A stretch of 20,104 bases of DNA from an uncultured Alphaproteobacteria bacterium (GCA_937919435.1 CALFRR010000023.1:1-20104); one strand, 5' to 3'; numbered from the stretch's first letter, positions 1 through 7,880 are shown. Program-made: numbers and translations. The notes: a model not told the origin generated them from the letters alone.

Positions 1-1
1 C

Positions 2-1120
2 AACCGCATTCCGGTCCTGGCCAACGACCGGCTCGAGGAGACGATCGTCTCGTTCCAGCTGGTCACCGACATCCAACGCCTGGAGGTCAAGGCGAGGATG
101 CAGCTCCTGTCGAAGGGGCTGGTCGCCAAACACCGGTTCGACGACATCGTCGGCACCAGCCCGGCGCTGACCTCGGCGATCGAGCGGGCCCGGCGCTTCG
201 CCGAGACCTCCGCCTCGATCCTGATCGAGGGCGAGACCGGAACCGGCAAGGAGCTGTTCGTCCAGTCGATCCACAACGCCAGCGACCGGCGCGACGGCCC
301 GTTCGTCGCGATCAACTGTGCGGCGCTGCCGGAATCGCTGCTGGAGAGCGAACTGTTCGGCTACGCCGAGGGCGCCTTCACCGGCGCCAAGCGCGGCGGC
401 AAGGCGGGTCTGTTCGAACTCGCCCACAACGGGACGATCTTCCTCGACGAGATCGGCGAGATCTCACCGGCGATCCAGAGCCGGTTGCTGCGGGTGCTGC
501 AGGAGCGCGAGATCCTCCGGGTCGGCGGCGATCGGGTGACCAAGGTCAACGTCCGGGTCCTCGCCGCCACCAACCGGAACCTGTTCCAGATGGTCCGGGA
601 GGGCCGGTTCCGGGAGGATCTGTTCTTCCGGATCAGCGTCCTCACCCTCGGCCTGCCGCCGCTGCGCGAGCGCAAGGAGGACATCCGCCTGCTCGCCGAC
701 CGGTTCCTGCGCGCCAAATGCGCGGAATACGGCAAGACGGTCGGCGATCTCGGGCTCGACGAGATCCGCCTGTTGCAGCGCCATTCCTGGCCGGGCAACG
801 TGCGCGAGCTCGAATATTTCATCGAGAAGCTGGTGATCCTCGCCGACGGCCGGTCGCCGATCGGCGGTCTCGTCGCGCTGCTGCTCGGCGAGCACACCCA
901 CGACGGCGGCCCGCGCCCGATCCGCGTCGCCGAGACCGCGGACGACGACGGCCGAATGACCCTGGAGGTCGGTCCGATGAAGGACATGCAACGCCAGATC
1001 GTCGAGAAGATGTTCGAGCGCTTCAACGGCAACAAGGTCGAGGTCGCCCGCCGGCTCGGGATCAGCCGGGTGACGGTGTGGAACAAGATGAAGGAGATCG
1101 ACACCGGCCTCCGGATGTGA
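2..1120 (+). CDS. Sigma-54-dependent transcriptional activator (PAS / AAA+ / Fis-type HTH), 5' end missing
   Basis: This is an enhancer-binding protein that remodels sigma-54 RNA polymerase by ATP hydrolysis. The reading frame is open from base 2, so the Met at 98 is internal and the true start lies outside the window. The first ~30 residues (ending FQLVTDIQRLE) look like the end of a PAS sensor domain. Counted from the Met at 98, the AAA+ core has Walker A GETGTGKE at 45-52, the sigma-54-contacting GAFTGA loop at 92-97, Walker B FLDEIGE at 115-121 and SWPGNVREL further on. A C-terminal helix-turn-helix (VEVARRLGISRVTVWNKMKEI region) completes it. It converges on the minus-strand 2-oxoacid gene run, whose transporter has a sigma-54 promoter, so it is the natural candidate activator. 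In Bacillus subtilis the ptb-buk-bkd operon is driven by sigma-54 and the enhancer-binding protein BkdR, a good precedent. The ligand sensed is unknown. Confidence 0.95.
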   Translation, partial: NRIPVLANDRLEETIVSFQLVTDIQRLEVKARMQLLSKGLVAKHRFDDIVGTSPALTSAIERARRFAETSASILIEGETGTGKELFVQSIHNASDRRDGPFVAINCAALPESLLESELFGYAEGAFTGAKRGGKAGLFELAHNGTIFLDEIGEISPAIQSRLLRVLQEREILRVGGDRVTKVNVRVLAATNRNLFQMVREGRFREDLFFRISVLTLGLPPLRERKEDIRLLADRFLRAKCAEYGKTVGDLGLDEIRLLQRHSWPGNVRELEYFIEKLVILADGRSPIGGLVALLLGEHTHDGGPRPIRVAETADDDGRMTLEVGPMKDMQRQIVEKMFERFNGNKVEVARRLGISRVTVWNKMKEIDTGLRM

Positions 1121-1157
1121 GCCGGTGCCCCGTCCGCCCGGATCCGGGCCGACGAAA

Positions 1158-1178
1158 GGGGGCGTCGCCGACGCCCCC
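1158..1178 (+). terminator. Hairpin after the sigma-54 activator gene
   Basis: A perfect 9-bp inverted repeat (gggggcgtc / gacgccccc) with a 3-nt loop begins 37 bases after the activator stop codon. No T-run follows, so it may stabilise the 3' end or act with the two larger hairpins downstream rather than work as a classic intrinsic terminator. Confidence 0.5.
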
Positions 1179-1193
1179 CGGTCGTCTCATACT

Positions 1194-1233
1194 CGGCTCA
1201 TGAAATTCGGACTCGTCCGAATTTCATGAGCCG
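1194..1233. terminator. Perfect 18-bp inverted repeat, probable bidirectional terminator
   Basis: The left arm cggctcatgaaattcgga (1194-1211) and right arm tccgaatttcatgagccg (1216-1233) are exact reverse complements around a 4-nt loop. The repeat lies between the convergent activator and dehydrogenase genes, so it can form in either transcript. Its core resembles that of the next hairpin (1273-1310). Confidence 0.7.
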
Positions 1234-1272
1234 TACGGCCTGACCGGCCGACGCCCGTTCGGGCTTGCCTTC

Positions 1273-1310
1273 GCCGATGAAGTTTCGAAAAAGATCGAAA
1301 CTTCATCGGC
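1273..1310. terminator. Perfect 16-bp inverted repeat, probable terminator of the dehydrogenase transcript
   Basis: The arms gccgatgaagtttcga (1273-1288) and tcgaaacttcatcggc (1295-1310) pair perfectly with a 6-nt A-rich loop. On the minus strand the hairpin starts 6 bases after the stop codon of the 2-hydroxyacid dehydrogenase, where a terminator is expected. It shares the pattern ATGAA-TT-CG with the neighbouring hairpin. Confidence 0.7.
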
Positions 1311-1316
1311 TCGGTA

Positions 1317-2303
1317 TCAGGGCTCGATCTCCCACGGGCTCGCGCCGGTCTCGACGAAGCTCGCCAGCGAACGCAGGCTCACCTCGACCATGTCGGACAC
1401 CGCCTGATCGGTGAAGAAGGCGTTGTGGGTGGTGACGATCACGTTCGGGAAGGCCCTGAGGATCGCCAGCTGGCGATGCTTGAGGATCTCCAGACGGTGG
1501 TCGGCGTGGAAGATGCCGCGCTCGTTCTCGATCACGTCGAGGGCGGCGGCCGAGATCTTCTTCTCCTCGATCGCCTCGATCAGCGCATCGGTGTCGACGA
1601 GGTCGCCGCGGGCGCAGTTGACGACGATCACTCCGTCCTTCATCCGGGCGATCGTCTCGGCGTTGATCAGATGGCGATTGTCGGCGGTCAGCGGCGCGTG
1701 CAGCGTGACGATGTCGGACCGGGCCAGGAGCTCGTCGAACTCGACGTAGTTCACCAGCCCGTCGAGCGCAGGATTGCGCCAGATGTCGTAGCCGAGGATG
1801 CGGCAGCCGAAGCCCGAGAGGTTCTGCGCGGTCGCGGCGCCGATCCGGCCGGTGCCGACGATGCCGACGGTCAGGTTGCGCATCTCCCGACCCTGGGCGC
1901 CGACCAGGGTGTAGTCCTGGGCGTTGTTGCGGGCGATGATCGTCTTCGCCTTGCGGATCGACATCAGCATCAACATCACCGCGAAGTCGGCGACCGAATT
2001 CGGGGAATAGTTGGCGTTGGAGAAGCGGATGCCGAGCCGGCGGGCGGCGGCGGCGTCGATGTTGTTGTAGCCGGCGGTGCGGGCGGCGACGAACCGGGTG
2101 CCCCCCTTCGCCAGGATCTCCAACACCTCGGCGCCGGCGTTGCAGGCGCTGAGCACCATCACGCTCTCGAAGCCGGCGGCCAGATGCGCGTTGTCGAGCG
2201 ACAGATTCTGCGGCACCCGGGTCAGCTCGATGCCGAGTTCGGCGGAGAACCGATCGAAGGCGTCCGCCTCGTAGGGGCGGGCGGCGAAGGCGATCGCTTT
2301 CAT
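1317..2303 (-). CDS. D-isomer-specific 2-hydroxyacid dehydrogenase (D-lactate dehydrogenase-like)
   Basis: A 328-residue soluble NAD(P)-dependent dehydrogenase, the usual family length, that interconverts a 2-oxoacid and the D-2-hydroxyacid. The Rossmann signature GTGRIG lies in the middle of the chain. The three family catalytic residues are visible in order: Arg in NCARGDLVD, Glu in DVIENERG and His in TTHNAFFT. Sequence style is closest to D-lactate/D-2-hydroxyisocaproate dehydrogenases rather than phosphoglycerate or formate dehydrogenases. It is the last gene of the minus-strand run after butyrate kinase, but 316 bases separate them and a hairpin intervenes, so it may have its own promoter. 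The Shine-Dalgarno sequence is poor (GAGGA about 13 bases upstream). In this context it could feed 2-hydroxyacids into the oxidoreductase or dispose of excess reductant. Substrate is inferred only. Confidence 0.93.
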   Translation of the reverse strand: MKAIAFAARPYEADAFDRFSAELGIELTRVPQNLSLDNAHLAAGFESVMVLSACNAGAEVLEILAKGGTRFVAARTAGYNNIDAAAARRLGIRFSNANYSPNSVADFAVMLMLMSIRKAKTIIARNNAQDYTLVGAQGREMRNLTVGIVGTGRIGAATAQNLSGFGCRILGYDIWRNPALDGLVNYVEFDELLARSDIVTLHAPLTADNRHLINAETIARMKDGVIVVNCARGDLVDTDALIEAIEEKKISAAALDVIENERGIFHADHRLEILKHRQLAILRAFPNVIVTTHNAFFTDQAVSDMVEVSLRSLASFVETGASPWEIEP

Positions 2304-2619
2304 GGGCGGGGGATCCTCGAATGACCAACCACGACCGGCGAGTCTGCTCTCCGGTCGACGACGACGGGCGCCCGTCCCTGCCTTTTTCGGCCGCGGCGGG
2401 CGAGACGAATCCCCTCGGTCGTTTCCTCTCTTCCGGATATCCCGCGCGCCGCTCCCTGTCCGGCCTCTCGCCGCGGGATCGCCATGCGGTCACCGGAGGT
2501 CCGGGGTCGACGGCACTCTGCGGTGCCTCTCGATGCCGATCCCGGTTCGCCATCGTCGTCCCCGGGCAGGGCGCCGCCCGGGGACGGCCGCGCCGGCGCG
2601 CGCGGCACCCGTCTCGCCG
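2304..2619. other. 316-bp intergenic stretch between butyrate kinase and dehydrogenase genes
   Basis: I see no convincing gene here on either strand; the open frames crossing it are GC-driven. It contains the hairpin at 2558-2585 and a short less GC-rich stretch around 2381-2450. I found no sigma-54 -24/-12 match and no clear -35/-10 pair, so a promoter for the dehydrogenase is possible but not demonstrated. Confidence 0.5.
2558..2585 (-). terminator. Hairpin downstream of butyrate kinase
   Basis: A perfect 10-bp inverted repeat (gtccccgggc / gcccggggac) with an 8-nt loop starts 34 bases beyond the butyrate kinase stop on the minus strand. There is no T-run after it. It may end most transcripts of the ptb-buk part or protect the 3' end. 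Confidence 0.5.
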
Positions 2620-3696
2620 TCAGGGGGCGACGAAACGGCTGGGCGTCTCCTCGCCGGAGAGCACCCGGAGGGTTCCGGCGGCGAGCGCCTCGAGTTCGTT
2701 CTCGCCGGGGACGATCACCACCGGCGCGATGAAGGCCACCCGATCCGACACCCAGTCGGTCATCCGTTTCGAATGGGCGATGGCGCCGGTCAGGATGATC
2801 CGGTCGACCTCGCCGGAGACCACCGTCGCCAGTTCGCCGATGCCCTTGGCGATCTGATAGGCCATGGCGCGATAGACCAGCTCGGCCTCGGCGTCGCCGG
2901 CATCGATCCGGCCTTCCACCTCGAGCGCGCTGTTGGTGCCGAGATAGGCGACGAGACCGCCGACGCCGCGCATCAGTCTGGTGGCCGCCTTGCGGTCGAC
3001 CTCGCCGGAGAAGCAGAGGTCGACCAGTTGGCGGCAGGGCACGCGGCCCGCCCGCTCCGGCGAGAACGGCCCTTCCTCGTCGGACAGCACGTCGATCATC
3101 CGGCCGCCGGAGATCACCGTGGCGGTGACGCCGCCGCCCATGTGGCAGACGACGACGTTGACGTCCTCGAGCCGCCGGCCCTCCGCCTTCAGCACCCTGA
3201 TCGCCATCGCCCGCATGTTGAGGACGTGGCAGGAGGCCCGCCGGGTCAGTTGCGGCACGCCGGAGAAGCGGGCGATGTCCTCCATCTCGTCGACCACCAC
3301 CGCGTCGTAGATATAGGCGGGGATGCCGAGCGGGGTCGCGATGTCGTGGGCGATCAGCGCACCGAGGTTGGAGGCGTGCTGATCGATCGGCCGATGGCGG
3401 AGGAAATCGACCATCGCCTCGTCGACGACATAGGCACCGCGCTTCAGGGGCGGCAGCTTGCCGCCGCGCCCCGCCACCGCGGCGAGTTCGCCGGCATCGA
3501 AGCCCTGACCGGCGAGCGCGGCGAGGATCGCCTCCTTGCGCATGTGGAACTGGTCGCCGATCGTGTCGAAGGGCGCGAGATCGGCGGCGGAATGATCGAC
3601 CTTGCATTCGAACAGCTTGGTCTCGTCTTCGAAGACGGCGATCTTGGTCGAGGTCGAGCCGGGATTGATGGTCAGGATCTTCTTGGCGTCGGTCAT
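2620..3696 (-). CDS. buk: Butyrate kinase (branched/short-chain acyl-phosphate kinase)
   Basis: A 358-residue ASKHA-fold kinase, full length for the family, that converts acyl phosphate plus ADP to the free acid plus ATP. The N-terminal phosphate loop ILTINPGSTSTKIAVF (residues 7-22) and the central adenosine-binding stretch VVCHMGGGVTATV are both present, as is the SDEEGPFSPERAG motif typical of butyrate kinases rather than acetate kinases. It lies 54 bases downstream of phosphate butyryltransferase, the usual ptb-buk pairing, giving substrate-level ATP from an acyl-CoA. Members of the family often accept isobutyrate, isovalerate and similar acids, so the upstream 2-oxoacid may be branched. 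The Shine-Dalgarno sequence is weak (GGAA), fitting translation linked to ptb. Confidence 0.95.
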   Translation of the reverse strand: MTDAKKILTINPGSTSTKIAVFEDETKLFECKVDHSAADLAPFDTIGDQFHMRKEAILAALAGQGFDAGELAAVAGRGGKLPPLKRGAYVVDEAMVDFLRHRPIDQHASNLGALIAHDIATPLGIPAYIYDAVVVDEMEDIARFSGVPQLTRRASCHVLNMRAMAIRVLKAEGRRLEDVNVVVCHMGGGVTATVISGGRMIDVLSDEEGPFSPERAGRVPCRQLVDLCFSGEVDRKAATRLMRGVGGLVAYLGTNSALEVEGRIDAGDAEAELVYRAMAYQIAKGIGELATVVSGEVDRIILTGAIAHSKRMTDWVSDRVAFIAPVVIVPGENELEALAAGTLRVLSGEETPSRFVAP

Positions 3697-3750
3697 GGGA
3701 GGTTCCGGATGTGGGCCGGTGCGGCGTCGGCCGCATCCGTCGTCCTGGGT

Positions 3751-4662
3751 TCAGTCGGCGCTCACCGAGGCGGCCAGCACCAGCGGCAGGAACTTGTCCT
3801 GCGCCTCGACCGCCCGCGAGGTCAGCACGATCGGCACCCGGCCGCCGACCACGATGCCGGCGCTCGACGCCCCGGCCGAGTAGCGCAGCGCCTTGATCAG
3901 GGTGTTGCCGACGGTGATGTGGGGCGCGACGAACAGGTCGACCTCGCCCGGCAGCGGGCTGTCGTAGCCCTTGATCCGCGCCGATTCCCGGCTGATCGAC
4001 AGATCGTAGGAGATCGGTCCCTCGAGATGGGCGGGCGCCAGCCAGCCCTCGCGGTTGAGCCGGGTCAGCTCGGCGGCCTCCACCGATTCCGGCATCTTCG
4101 GATTGACCGTCTCGGCCGAGGAGAGCAGCGCCACCTTCGGCGGGTCGAAGCCCATCGCGGTCATCGTCGCCACGGCGTTCTCGACGATCTGCTTCTTCTG
4201 CTCGAAGTCCGGGGCGATGTTGATCGCCGCGTCGGTGATCCCGACCAACTTGTGGTAGTTGGGGATGTGGACGATGCCGAGGTGGGAGATCAGCCGGCCG
4301 GTGCGCAGGCCGCTCTCGGCGGAGAGCATGGCGCGCAGCAGATCGGCGGTCTGGATCTTTCCCTTCATGACGAAGTCGGCGTCGCCGGTGCGGACCAGAT
4401 CGGCGGCACATTTCGCCGCGTCGACCGGGGTCTCGGCATCGACGATCTCGTGGGCGGCCGCGTCTTCGCCGATCTCGGCGAGCAGCGCCCGGATCTTCGC
4501 CGCCGGGCCGATCAGACGGGCGGCGAGGACGCCGTCCCGGGCCGCCTCGGTGACCGCCTCCAGGGTGTGTGCGTCGTCGGCCGCGACGACGGCGACGATC
4601 TTCCGGCGCGCCGCGCCGTCGCGCACCTTCGCGACCAACTGCTCGAAGTTCGAATAGATCAC
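3751..4662 (-). CDS. ptb: Phosphate butyryltransferase (phosphotransacylase)
   Basis: A 303-residue protein of the phosphate acetyl/butyryltransferase family, close to the usual ~300. It exchanges CoA for phosphate, making acyl phosphate from acyl-CoA. Recognisable blocks are DFVMKGKIQTADLLRAML (around residues 95-112), SHLGIVHIPNYHKLVGITDAAINIAP, and the C-terminal DLFVAPHITVGNTLIKALRYSAGA followed by GGRVPIVLTSRA, all characteristic of Ptb. The start codon is GTG at 4660-4662, with GGGAGA about 10 bases upstream. It follows the FAD-ferredoxin fusion gene after 211 bases containing a strong hairpin, and precedes buk by 54 bases. In context it receives acyl-CoA from the 2-oxoacid oxidoreductase; the chain length used cannot be read from the sequence. 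Confidence 0.95.
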   Translation of the reverse strand: MIYSNFEQLVAKVRDGAARRKIVAVVAADDAHTLEAVTEAARDGVLAARLIGPAAKIRALLAEIGEDAAAHEIVDAETPVDAAKCAADLVRTGDADFVMKGKIQTADLLRAMLSAESGLRTGRLISHLGIVHIPNYHKLVGITDAAINIAPDFEQKKQIVENAVATMTAMGFDPPKVALLSSAETVNPKMPESVEAAELTRLNREGWLAPAHLEGPISYDLSISRESARIKGYDSPLPGEVDLFVAPHITVGNTLIKALRYSAGASSAGIVVGGRVPIVLTSRAVEAQDKFLPLVLAASVSAD

Positions 4663-4701
4663 GGGGACGGTTCTCCCTGCTCGGGGCCGGACGGAAGGGG
4701 A

Positions 4702-4729
4702 CCTCCGGAGGGCGCCCGCCCTCCGGAGG
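4702..4729 (-). terminator. Strong hairpin inside the gene run, between the oxidoreductase and ptb
   Basis: A perfect 12-bp inverted repeat (cctccggagggc / gccctccggagg) encloses a 4-nt loop. Each arm also contains the self-complementary decamer cctccggagg, so the same decamer appears twice in 28 bases. It lies in the 211-base gap after the stop of the FAD-ferredoxin fusion, with no T-run. It is probably a partial terminator or an RNA processing/stabilising element that sets the ratio of kor to ptb-buk mRNA. The rest of the gap shows no gene. Confidence 0.5.
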
Positions 4730-4873
4730 GATCGGACCGAGAGGCGGCGGAGCCTCGCGACCGATCGGGTTCTCGCCCCTCTTCGCGACGGACGGCGTCC
4801 GATCCGATCGGACCGGGCGCCGCGCCGGGATTCGGGGGGCGGCCGGATCCGCGCGGACCCGGCCGAGGTCTCG

Positions 4874-6469
4874 TCAGGCGACGCCGCGGACGGTGATGGC
4901 GAAGTCCGGGCAGATCGCGAAGCACTTCAGGCAGCCGACGCAGTTCTCCGGGTGGAGCGCCACCGCCGGCTGGTAGCCGATCGCGTTGAACGCCTCCGAC
5001 GTGCCGAACACCCCCATCGTGCAGACCTCGCTGCAGTAGCCGCAGGCCTTGCAGACGTCGGTGGAGATCTCGACCTCGTGGTGGTGGGTGTGGCAGGCGA
5101 GGCAGCGCTCGGCTTCGAACCGGGCGGCGGCGGCATCGAAGCCGGCCTCCACCAGACCGAAGCTCTTCGCCCGCGCCGCCGGATCGATCTTGTCGGTCGT
5201 CTGCCGGGCGCGGCGCCATGCGGCGTCGGGGGTCTCCTCACCACCCGCGGTACGGGCCGGATCGATGTCGCCGTCGCCGCCGAGGAAGCGGTCGATGGCG
5301 ATCGCCGACTTCCGCCCCTCGGCGATCGCGTCGATGATCGTCGACGGACCGGAGACGACGTCACCGGCGGCGAAGATGCCGGCGGTCGGGGTCGCCGAGG
5401 CGCCATCGACGGCGGCGGTGCCGCCACGGGCGACGGCCAGCCCGAGGATCTCGGCATCGGCCTGCTGACCGGCGGCGACGATCAGCGTGTCGCAGCCGAG
5501 ATCGAAGGCGCTGCCGTCGACCGGCGCCAACTGGGCGGAGCGGCCGCTGCCGCCGTCCTTCGGCGCCAGCCGGACGCAGGTCACGCGACCCGCCTCGATC
5601 TTCACCGGAGCGGCACAGAAGGCGAAGGCGAGCCCCTCCTCCTCCGCTTCGGCGATCTCCTCGGCCGAGGCCGGCATGGCGATGCGGGTGCGGCGGTAGA
5701 GCAGCGTCGTCTCGGCGCCGAGGCGGAGTGCGGTGCGGGCGGCGTCGATGGCGGTGTTGCCGCCGCCGACCACGACCACCCGACGGCCGAGCTTCACCGG
5801 TTCGCCGGCATTGACCCGCTTCAGGAAGTCGATGCCGTCGAGGACGTCGGCCCGACTCTCGCCGTCGACCCCGAGCTTCACCGGGTTCCAGGCGCCGGTC
5901 GCCGCCAACACGGCATCGTGGCCGGCGGCGAGCAGCTCCGGCGCCGACCGGATGCCCGAATCGGTGGTGATGGTCACGCCGCTCGCGACAATGTGGGCGA
6001 TCTCGCGATCGACCACGTCGTTGGGCAGGCGGTATTCGGGGATGCCGTAGCGCAGCATGCCGCCGGGCTCGGCCGCCGCCTCGAAGACCTCGACCGCGTG
6101 ACCCTTACGGGCCAGGTAATAGGCCGCGGTGAGGCCGGCGGGGCCGGACCCGATCACCGCCACCTTCCTGCCGGTCGACGCCGCCGGCTTCTCCGGGACG
6201 AGCGGCGCGGCGAGATCGGCGGCACTGCGCTTCAGGAGGCGGATGGCGATCGGTTCGTCGTACTGACGGCGGGCGCACTTCGATTCACAGGGGTGGAAGC
6301 AGGCGTAGCCGCACACCGCCGCGAAGGGGATCTTCTCACGGATGGTGGCGAGCGCGCCGTCGAAGTCGCCGTCCCGCATCTGCCGGACGTAGCGCGGAAC
6401 GTCGACGCCGGCCGGGCAGGCGGCCCGACAGGGCGCGATCTTCGGCTCCGCACAAAGCTGGGTGGTCAT
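4874..6469 (-). CDS. NAD(P)H oxidoreductase of the GltD/NfnB type fused to a 2[4Fe-4S] ferredoxin domain (KorD-like subunit)
   Basis: This 531-residue flavoprotein probably passes electrons between the 2-oxoacid oxidoreductase and NAD(P). The N-terminal iron-sulfur domain (about 1-90) has Cys at 14, 18, 53, 57, 61 and 65. The FAD fold begins at GSGPAG (107-112), a second nucleotide fold has GGGNTA (235-240), and the FAD-closing GIFAAGD is at 364-370. The C-terminal tail carries CLAC at 456-459 and two ferredoxin motifs, CKACGYCSEVC (473-483) and CVGCLKCFAICP (510-521), the place usually taken by a separate delta-type ferredoxin subunit. It starts 12 bases after the gamma subunit gene, with a good AAGGA. 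A flavin-containing third subunit is described for the 2-oxoglutarate:NADP+ oxidoreductase of the denitrifying aromatic degrader Azoarcus evansii, so this is probably part of the same complex. Confidence 0.92.
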   Translation of the reverse strand: MTTQLCAEPKIAPCRAACPAGVDVPRYVRQMRDGDFDGALATIREKIPFAAVCGYACFHPCESKCARRQYDEPIAIRLLKRSAADLAAPLVPEKPAASTGRKVAVIGSGPAGLTAAYYLARKGHAVEVFEAAAEPGGMLRYGIPEYRLPNDVVDREIAHIVASGVTITTDSGIRSAPELLAAGHDAVLAATGAWNPVKLGVDGESRADVLDGIDFLKRVNAGEPVKLGRRVVVVGGGNTAIDAARTALRLGAETTLLYRRTRIAMPASAEEIAEAEEEGLAFAFCAAPVKIEAGRVTCVRLAPKDGGSGRSAQLAPVDGSAFDLGCDTLIVAAGQQADAEILGLAVARGGTAAVDGASATPTAGIFAAGDVVSGPSTIIDAIAEGRKSAIAIDRFLGGDGDIDPARTAGGEETPDAAWRRARQTTDKIDPAARAKSFGLVEAGFDAAAARFEAERCLACHTHHHEVEISTDVCKACGYCSEVCTMGVFGTSEAFNAIGYQPAVALHPENCVGCLKCFAICPDFAITVRGVA

Positions 6470-6481
6470 GGGAACGTCCTT

Positions 6482-7024
6482 TCAGACTCGTGCGAGAGCT
6501 TCGGCCGCGGCATCCGCACCGCTGCGCAGCGCGGTGAGGTTGGCCGTCCGGCGCGGCTCGGAGAACCGCTCGGAGATGACGGCTTCGAGCCGCTCGCGAG
6601 AGAGGATGCCGGAGGCGCCGCACAGGAAGCCGAGCGCGACGATGTTCGCCAGGCCGACGTTGCCCAGTTTCACCGCGGTGTCGGTGAACGGGAAACCGCG
6701 CAGGTTCTCGCCCTGCCGCTCAGCGACCAGGGTCGTGTCGTAGAGGACGAGCGCGCCCTCGGCCGCACGGCCCTCGTATTTGGTCATCGCCTCCGGCGAC
6801 ATCGCCAGGACGACGTCGGGCTTCTCCACCTGCTGGAAGACGATCTCGTCGTCGTCGATGATCACTTCGGTCATCGACGTACCACCACGGGTGGCGATGC
6901 CGTAGGACACGGTCTGGACGACGTTGCTGCCTTCCTGAATCGCGGCTTCCGCCAGGAGCGTGCCGCTGAGCAGGACACCCTGACCGCCGGATCCGGCGAG
7001 AACGATCTCGGATCTCTTCGTCAT
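6482..7024 (-). CDS. korC: 2-oxoacid:ferredoxin oxidoreductase, gamma subunit
   Basis: A 180-residue protein of the pyruvate/ketoisovalerate oxidoreductase catalytic gamma domain family, normal length. The diagnostic GSGGQGVLLSG lies at residues 11-21 and the conserved TVSYGIATRGGTS follows at 38-50; this subunit contributes to CoA binding in the family. The start ATG at 7022-7024 was chosen because it gives the canonical N-terminus (MTKRSEIVLAG) and has GAGGTGA just upstream; a longer in-frame extension to 7159 overlaps the beta-subunit gene and lacks family similarity. It lies 37 bases after the beta gene and 12 before the FAD-ferredoxin fusion, so it is cotranscribed with both. Confidence 0.94.
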   Translation of the reverse strand: MTKRSEIVLAGSGGQGVLLSGTLLAEAAIQEGSNVVQTVSYGIATRGGTSMTEVIIDDDEIVFQQVEKPDVVLAMSPEAMTKYEGRAAEGALVLYDTTLVAERQGENLRGFPFTDTAVKLGNVGLANIVALGFLCGASGILSRERLEAVISERFSEPRRTANLTALRSGADAAAEALARV

Positions 7025-7061
7025 ATCGGTCACCTCGTCAATTCGGGCTCGGCCCGTACCT

Positions 7062-7880
7062 TCAGTTTCCGGTCGCCTTGGCGCCGACTTCCGCGTAGCG
7101 CGCGGCGAAGTCGGGCTCGCAGCGATCGACGAGCTTGCCGATCGGGAAGATGCCGGCACGTTCGGCGGGACTCTTCGATCGATAGAGATCGACCGGCATC
7201 GTCCGCTCCTTCAGCCAGCCGAGCATGTCGGTGCCCTTCTTCATCTTGTTGTTGGAACCGAAGTGGGTCGGGCAGGGGCTGAGCACCTCGACCAGCGAAA
7301 AGCCCTTGCGGCTCAGCGCCTCGGTGATCAGCGCACTGAGATCGTCGACGTGCCAGGGGGTCGAGCGGGCGACGAAGTTGGCGCCCGCCACCTCCGCCAG
7401 AGCACAGATGTCGAGCTGGCGCTCGGGATTGCCGTAGGCGCTGGTCTGGGTGATCGCCCCGTTGAAGGTGGTCCCCGAGAATTGGCCGCCGGTCATGCCG
7501 AAGTTGAAGTTGTTGATGACGATCGCGGTCAGATCGATGTTGCGGCGCGCGGCGTGCAGGAAGTGGTTGCCGCCGATCGTCACGCTGTCGCCGTCGCCCA
7601 TGAAGACCACGACGTGCAGATCGTCCTTCGCCGCCTTGATGCCGGTGGCGCAGGCGAGCGCCCGGCCGTGGGTGGTGTGCAGCGCGTGGGTGACGACGTA
7701 GTCGTCGAGCTTGCCGGTGCAGCCGATGCCGGTGACGACGACGGTGTCCTCGTTGCGATACCCGAGCTCCTCGAACGAGCGGAGGCATGCGCGCAGCATC
7801 ACGCCGATGCCGCATCCGGGGCACCACATGTGTGGCAGGACCCCGTCCTTGAGATACTGCTGGCCCGTTGCATAAGTCAT
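7062..7880 (-). CDS. korB: 2-oxoacid:ferredoxin oxidoreductase, beta (thiamine diphosphate) subunit
   Basis: A 272-residue catalytic subunit that carries thiamine diphosphate and one [4Fe-4S] cluster. The family's four cluster cysteines are visible: CPGCG (C20, C23), C54 in TGIGCTG and C203 in SPCPTHFG. The thiamine diphosphate/Mg motif runs from GDGD (95-98) to NN (123-124), followed by the typical FGMTGGQFS. The length and the separate alpha and gamma genes match the Kor/Vor architecture rather than the single-chain pyruvate or two-gene indolepyruvate enzymes. The enzyme decarboxylates a 2-oxoacid oxidatively to acyl-CoA. Substrate (2-oxoglutarate, branched or aromatic 2-oxoacid) cannot be decided from the sequence, though the downstream ptb-buk pair argues for a monocarboxylic acyl-CoA product. 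Confidence 0.95.
   Translation of the reverse strand: MTYATGQQYLKDGVLPHMWCPGCGIGVMLRACLRSFEELGYRNEDTVVVTGIGCTGKLDDYVVTHALHTTHGRALACATGIKAAKDDLHVVVFMGDGDSVTIGGNHFLHAARRNIDLTAIVINNFNFGMTGGQFSGTTFNGAITQTSAYGNPERQLDICALAEVAGANFVARSTPWHVDDLSALITEALSRKGFSLVEVLSPCPTHFGSNNKMKKGTDMLGWLKERTMPVDLYRSKSPAERAGIFPIGKLVDRCEPDFAARYAEVGAKATGN

Noticed and set aside
98..1120. Start of the sigma-54 activator at the Met codon at 98
   Set aside because: The frame is open to the window edge and the residues before it look like the end of a PAS domain, so 98 is internal.
2302..4896. 864-codon open frame on the + strand across buk and ptb
   Set aside because: It is antisense to well-recognised butyrate kinase and phosphate butyryltransferase genes, is rich in Arg/Gly/Asp/His as expected from GC-driven open frames, and resembles no family.
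7025..7159. N-terminal extension of the gamma subunit to 7159
   Set aside because: It overlaps the beta-subunit gene, shows no family similarity, and the ATG at 7024 has a strong GAGGTGA.
4952..7282. 776-codon open frame on the + strand across the FAD oxidoreductase and korC genes
   Set aside because: Antisense to genes with clear domain motifs; composition is that of a shadow frame in GC-rich DNA.
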